The position numbers and the translations under genes were made by a program. Positions 59,113-64,000 of a stretch of DNA of 64,000 nt are shown one piece after another; the stretch's first letter is position 1, and every line of letters starts with the position of its first letter. The notes under the pieces were generated by a model. The model ran no database searches. It was not told where the DNA came from and saw nothing but the letters and a program-made list of their open reading frames with translations. The stretch lies in assembly GCA_036417435.1 (NCBI GenBank), contig CM070900.1:123706315-123770314 (forward strand), read 5' to 3'. This stretch comes from Inia geoffrensis. Taxonomy: Eukaryota; Chordata; Mammalia; Artiodactyla; Iniidae.

Positions 59113-61358
59113 GAGACGGCTAGAAAATACATTTTGTTCACATGTCTATACCAGAGAAATATGGAACTAGAGAAGAAAATTCAAACGTTCATCCTTTTAA
59201 ACCTTTTAAGCGGTTAGTCCATAATAGTCAGGGGTATCAAAATGTACTGTGTATCATCATATTAGGCACTGTGGATATACAAATAATAGATAGCTTTTGC
59301 TAAGGGAATTCTCTCAAACAAAATTAAAACTATTTTTTTCAAAACCTTCAATATTTAACAACCTTCATGTGGTCCAAGTTTTTAATTTAAACAAAAATAA
59401 GCAAAGAAAGAAAGTCACATATGTTGGAGATAACTTTAAAAATTTCAGATTTGCCAAATATTTTATTAGGAAACTTTGTGTTCAAATAAATTTTTAAAAA
59501 GCATTTCATGATTGTAATATTCCATGATGCCAACAGCATAAAAGAAAACATAAACAGCTATAAAGTGTTCTATGATCAATAAGCTTAAGCTACAAAGGAA
59601 GAATGAACTAATTCTTGAAAATTGTTGACTGCAGGTAGGTGACAACCTAATTAACATTTTGAAAGGTCAACCATTATAGTAAATGAGGCAGCTATATGTG
59701 TTGTCAGCTTAATAAGTGTCAAAAATGGCAGATCCGAGTTTTATAAGCTAGTACTAATCTGTGCCAAGTGTTTGTGTGCTGTTTTTTGCTTTGCTTTGTT
59801 TTTTAATGTTATTTTATGGAATTCTTCCTTCTCCATATCCTTTAATTCCTGTTATTGTTTTTTGAAGCTTATTCATAGGTTCCCAATAACAAGATAATAC
59901 AAAATTTAAAAAGCATTTCTCATTTTCTTATTATCAAAGTGTTCTTGTCTTTTTAAAGACAACCAAGAAAAAAGAGTTTGGGATTTATCACAAATAGAAA
60001 CTAAATGCTTGCTTTGGTTGTAAAAAAGAAAAACTGATTATTAGATTATCTTAGGTTAGAGAAAATTAAGAAAGCCAGTAGAAATTTAATTACAAAATGT
60101 ATTAAATGTTCGGTCAATATTAAACAATATATTTTTTTCTGATATATAATTATTAGACATTTATATAATTAGAATAATTAGGATAATTTCCTTGTGTGAC
60201 ATTCCAATCATCTAGTATTTAGGACCTGTGAATAACTTCTAACAAAGTAAATGAATACCATGCTAGAACCATAAAATATTATAAAATGACTATATTATCT
60301 ATATGATTTCAAAGCATAGTGTTTATAGAGAGACCTTATTTCAATGTAGCAGTTTTACAACAAAGAATAAATCAAACTGTACAAAACCTGAGTGTATTAA
60401 TTTGAGATCCTAGCAACTGGCATGATGCTTTTCTTCACAATTTGATATAAGCAAATTGTTATGTACATAGTAATTATTTAATTTCTTGTGGCTTTTATTT
60501 GAAGAAGTAACTGTAAGTTTTCCATTTAATGTTTTGAAAATCATTAATACAAATTGCACTAGAAGTATTTTTTGATTCAGAACTTAGAATTGTACCTGAT
60601 GTTTATAGGTAACCTTAACCCTTTTTGCAAGTTTTAATATTGAGAAAAGTTCTTGGCTTTACATTGTAAGGGTACAGTTTGGAAGAATATATAGCTAGAT
60701 TAGTTCATAAACAAAATGGTATCATTAAAGATTTAAATGCCGTTTGGGGTATCAGTCATTTTTACTTACCTCAAATACTAATGATAAATATTTCAATATA
60801 ATCTGAAGAGAAATAGTGCCACGTATGTTACTTTGAGTAAATAGAAAACTAAGAAAGAATAACATTTGTTGCTGTTCTCATCCCAGCATGAAAAGAATAA
60901 TAGGATTAAAACTTTGTTGGCCATATTTGGAAGAATTTTTAGTCTTGTGTCAATCCTAGGAACATTTTAGGGGCTGTGGTTGTTTGAGCCTAGTTGTAAA
61001 GTCATCCTGTGGGACTCAGTTGAGATTAGACAGCTGACCTTAAGTACTGAAAGGAATGATGACTGACTTAGTCTGAATCCTCCAGATTAAGAAAAACTAG
61101 AACCAGAAATTTGAAGTTACAGAAATATTTCAACTCTTTTTACCTACTAGAGCTGTCCATCTATGGAAAAGTCTATCCTAGGTATATAAGAACCACTTTT
61201 GGAAATAGGCTGAGGATAGATGTTGATCAGAGATTTAACAAAAGAGATTCTTTTTATTGAATAATCTTTAAAGTCTTTTCAATTTTGAAGTTTGTTTGAG
61301 ACAGGCTTTACTTATTAACAATTCTAGATTCATTGGGACAAGTTGAAAACTAATGATT
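59113..61358 (+). other. ANKRD34B 3' UTR and downstream sequence
   Basis: AT-rich, without exons or young repeats for 2.2 kb. AATAAA hexamers occur at 59485-59490 and 60366-60371; the second, with TG-rich text after it ('cctgagtgtattaatttg'), is a reasonable cleavage site. Where the UTR ends cannot be fixed by sequence alone. The interval stops where an L1 is inserted. Confidence 0.5.
60366..60371 (+). terminator. Candidate polyadenylation signal
   Basis: AATAAA about 1.25 kb after the ANKRD34B stop. A canonical hexamer, but hexamers are frequent in AT-rich DNA, so it is only a candidate. Confidence 0.3.
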
Positions 61359-63810
61359 GAAATTACATTTTTTTAAACATCTTTATTGGAGTGTAATTGC
61401 TTTACAATGTAGTGTTAGTTTCTGCTGTATAACAAAGTGAATCAGCTATACATATACATATATCCCCATATCCCCTCCCTCTTGCACCTCCCTCCCATTC
61501 TCCTGATCCCACCGCTGTAGGTGGTCACAAAGCACCGAGCTGATCTCCCTGTGCTATGCAGCTGCTTCCCACTAGCTATCTGTTTTACATTTGGTAGTGT
61601 ATATATGTCCATGCCACTCTCTCACTTTGTCCCGGCTTACCCTTCTCCCTCCCTGTGTCCTCAAGTCCATTTTCTACGTCTGCATCTTTATTCCTATCCT
61701 GTCCCTAGGTTCATCAGAACCAATTGTTTTCTTTAGATTCCATGTATATGTTAGCATACGGTATTTGTTTTTCTCTTTCTGACTTAACTTCACTCCATAT
61801 GACAGACTCTAGGTCCATCCACCTCACTACAAATAGTTCAATTTCATTTCTTTTTATGGCTGAGTAATATTCCATTGTATATATATGCCACATGTTCTTT
61901 ATCCATCCATCAGTGGACACTTAGGTTGCTTCTGTGTCCTGGCTATTATAAATAGTGCTGCAGTGAACATTGTGGTACATGTCTCTTTTTGAATTATGGT
62001 TTTCTCAGGGTATATGCCCAGCAGTGGGATTGCTAGGTCATATGGTAGTTCTATTTGTTGATTTTTAAGGAACTTCCATACTGTTCTCCATAGTGGCTTT
62101 ATCAATTTACATTCCCACCAACAGTGCAAGAGGGTTCCCTTTTCTCCACACCCTCTCCAACATTTATTGTTTGTAGATTTTTTAATGATGGTCATTCTGA
62201 CCGGTGTGAGATGATATCTCACTGTAGTTTTGATTTGCATTTCTCTAATGATTAGTGATGTTGAGCATCCTTTCATGTGTTTGTTGACAATCTGTATATC
62301 TTCTTTGGAGAAACGTCTATTCAGGTCTTGTGCCCATTTTTGGATTGGGTTGTTTTTTTGATATTGAGCTGCATGAGATGCTTGTATATTTTGGAGATTA
62401 ATCCTTTGTCCGTTGCTTCATTTGAAAATATTGTCTCCCATTCTGAGGGTTGTTTTTTATCTTGTTTATGGTTTCCTTTGTTGTGCAAAAGCTTTTAAGT
62501 TTCACTAGGTCCCATCTGTTTATTTTTGGTTTTATTTCCATCTCTCTAGGAGCTGTATCAACAAGGATCTTGCTGTGATTTATGTCATACAGTGTTCTGC
62601 CTATGTTTTCCTCTAAGAGTTTTATAGTGTCTGGCCTTACATTTAGGTCTTTAATCCAGTTTGAGTTTATTTTTGTATATGGTGTTAGGGAGTGTTCTAA
62701 TTTCTTTTACATGTTGCTGTCCAGTTTTCCCAGCACCACTTATTGAAGAGGCTGTCTTTTCTCCATTGTATATTCTTGCCTCCTTTATCAAAGATAAGGT
62801 GACCATATGTGCGTGGGTTTATCTCTGGGCTTTCTGTCCTGTTCCATGGAGTTATATTTCTGTTTTTGTGCCAGTACCATACTGTCCTGATTACTGTAGC
62901 TTTGTAGTATAGTCTGAAGTCTGGGAGCCTGATTCCTCCAGCTCCGTTTTTCATTCTCAAGATTGCTTTGGCTATTTGGGGTCTTTTGTGTTGCCATACA
63001 CATTGTGAAGTTTTTTGTTCTAGTTCTGTGAAAAATGCCCTTGGTAGTTCTATAGGGATTGCACCAAATCTGTAGATTGTCTTGGGCAGTATAGTCATTT
63101 TCACAACGTTGATTCTTCCAATTCAAGAACATGGTATATCTCTTCATCTGTTTGTATCATCTTTAATTTCTTTCATCAGTGTCTTAACAGTTTTCTGAAT
63201 ACAGTTCTTTTGTCTCCTTAGGTGGGTTTATTCCTAGGTATTTTATTCTTTTTGTTGCAGTGGTAAATGGGAGTGTTTCCTTAATTTCTCTTTCAGATTT
63301 TTCATCATTAGTGTATAAGAATGCAAGAGATTTCTGTGCATTAATTTTGTATCCTGCTACTTTACCAGATTCATTGATTAGCTCTAGTTTTCTGGTGGCA
63401 TCTTTAGGATTCTCTATGTATAGTATCATGTCATCTGCAAACAATGACAGTTTTACTTCTTCTTTTCTGATTTGGATTCCTTTTATTTCTTTTTCTTCTC
63501 TGATTGCTGTGGCTAAAACTTCCAAAACTATGTTGAATAAGAGTGAAAGTGGGCAGCCTTGTCTTGTTCCTGATCTTAGAGGAAATGGTTTCAGTTTTTC
63601 ACCATTGAGAACGATGTTGGCTGTGGGTTTGTCATGTATGGCCTTTATTATTTTCAGGTAAGTTCCCCCGATGCCTACTTTCTGGAGGGTTTTTATCATA
63701 AACGGGTGTTGAATTTTGTCAAAAGCTTTTTCTGCATATATTGAGATGATCATATGGTTTTTATCCTTCAATTTGTTAATATGGTGTATCACATTGGAAA
63801 TTACATTTTT
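61359..63810 (-). mobile_element. 5'-truncated L1, antisense, downstream of ANKRD34B
   Basis: Bounded by the perfect 14-bp TSD GAAATTACATTTTT (61359-61372 and 63797-63810). The body (61373-63796) is the last ~2.4 kb of L1 on the minus strand: 3' UTR at the left, reverse-transcriptase core at the right. The perfect TSD and high similarity to the copy at 31-37 kb suggest a relatively recent insertion. Its short A tail reads as a T run next to the left TSD. Confidence 0.95.
61719..63793 (-). pseudogene. L1 ORF2 C-terminal two-thirds, truncated and broken
   Basis: Starts within the RT domain. One 200-codon frame (63184-63793) keeps '[11 protein letters not shown]' and the catalytic FADD (63430-63441). 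Further pieces are at 62697-63104 ('[16 protein letters not shown]' region), 61899-62276 (cysteine block 'CWRGCGEKG') and 61719-61898. Frameshifts and stops separate them, and the N-terminal endonuclease is absent because of 5' truncation. It cannot make an active enzyme. Confidence 0.92.
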
Positions 63811-64000
63811 GAATTTCAATCATCCACATGACTTCTTAGCTTTATTTTCACAATTATTAAGTGTTTTAGTGACGCAAATTTAAATTTTGATTGTCAGGCA
63901 ACACACTTCAAAAAGGATCTTCTCCATTTCCAAAAAAAAAAAAAAAATTGCTATATTTTCCCTGCAGCTGTGGGTCCTATAAATATGAAGAATCTGACAT
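63811..64000. other. Window end, no feature
   Basis: AT-rich sequence with a 15-A run at about 63932-63948. Nothing is recognised. Confidence 0.4.

Noticed and set aside
1..64000. tRNA genes suggested by A-box and B-box like sequences
   Set aside because: All noticed instances are heads of tRNA-derived SINEs with diverged cloverleaf positions and SINE bodies attached. No free-standing tRNA was seen.
1..64000. CRISPR-like arrays or prokaryotic operons
   Set aside because: Regular repeats here are microsatellites and dispersed SINEs with TSDs. There are no equal-length spacers, and the DNA is plainly mammalian.

Overview
This is a vertebrate nuclear genomic window, and almost certainly cetacean (whale or dolphin). 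The main evidence is 22 full or nearly full copies, plus one fragment, of a tRNA-derived SINE. Its head reads GGGCTTCCCTGGTGGCGCAG and it carries a GGTTCGA-type B box; this is the CHR family of cetaceans, hippos and ruminants. No ruminant Bov-tA, BovB or primate Alu is visible. Young L1 copies with target-site duplications (TSDs), older L1M, L2, MIR and hAT-Charlie remnants, and one methylation-free-looking CpG island complete a typical mammalian picture. Repeat family names come from memory of consensus sequences, not from a database search.

Only one protein-coding gene is well supported: ANKRD34B at 57568-59112 (+), an intact 514-codon coding sequence in a single exon, preceded by a splice acceptor at 57544-57545. 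A strong CpG island at about 43.0-44.66 kb, some 13-14 kb upstream on the same strand, is its most likely promoter. A CAG|GTCAGT donor lies at 43612-43620, and a possible non-coding exon at 49217-49297. The human gene likewise has upstream non-coding exons and lies between FAM151B and DHFR (established knowledge). No DHFR, MSH3 or FAM151B exon is recognised here, so 1-43 kb looks like the upstream intergenic side.

Layout. 1-31 kb: gene-free, dense in nested retrotransposons (SINEs in L1s, L1s in LTR-like remnants) and microsatellites. 31.46-37.11 kb: a nearly complete but dead L1 with ORF1 and ORF2 remains. 37-43 kb: gene-free, with ancient repeats (MIR, L2, a MaLR-like LTR, L1M). 43-57.5 kb: CpG island and putative 5' UTR introns of ANKRD34B, holding a complete fossil hAT-Charlie transposon (53279-56349) with a perfect 8-bp target duplication. 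57.5-61.3 kb: ANKRD34B coding exon and 3' region. 61.36-63.81 kb: a 5'-truncated antisense L1 with a perfect 14-bp target duplication.

No undescribed multi-gene system is visible. The most unusual structures are retrotransposition products. One is an L1 whose 5' end carries an inverted 5' piece of a SINE inside one 17-bp target duplication (7340-8530), which looks like twin priming on a second RNA. Another is an L1 ORF1 remnant holding a 21-nt block identical to part of its own ORF2 (32463-32483 and 34439-34459). A third is a SINE insertion with about 40 bases of extra sequence beyond its tail (23439-23720).
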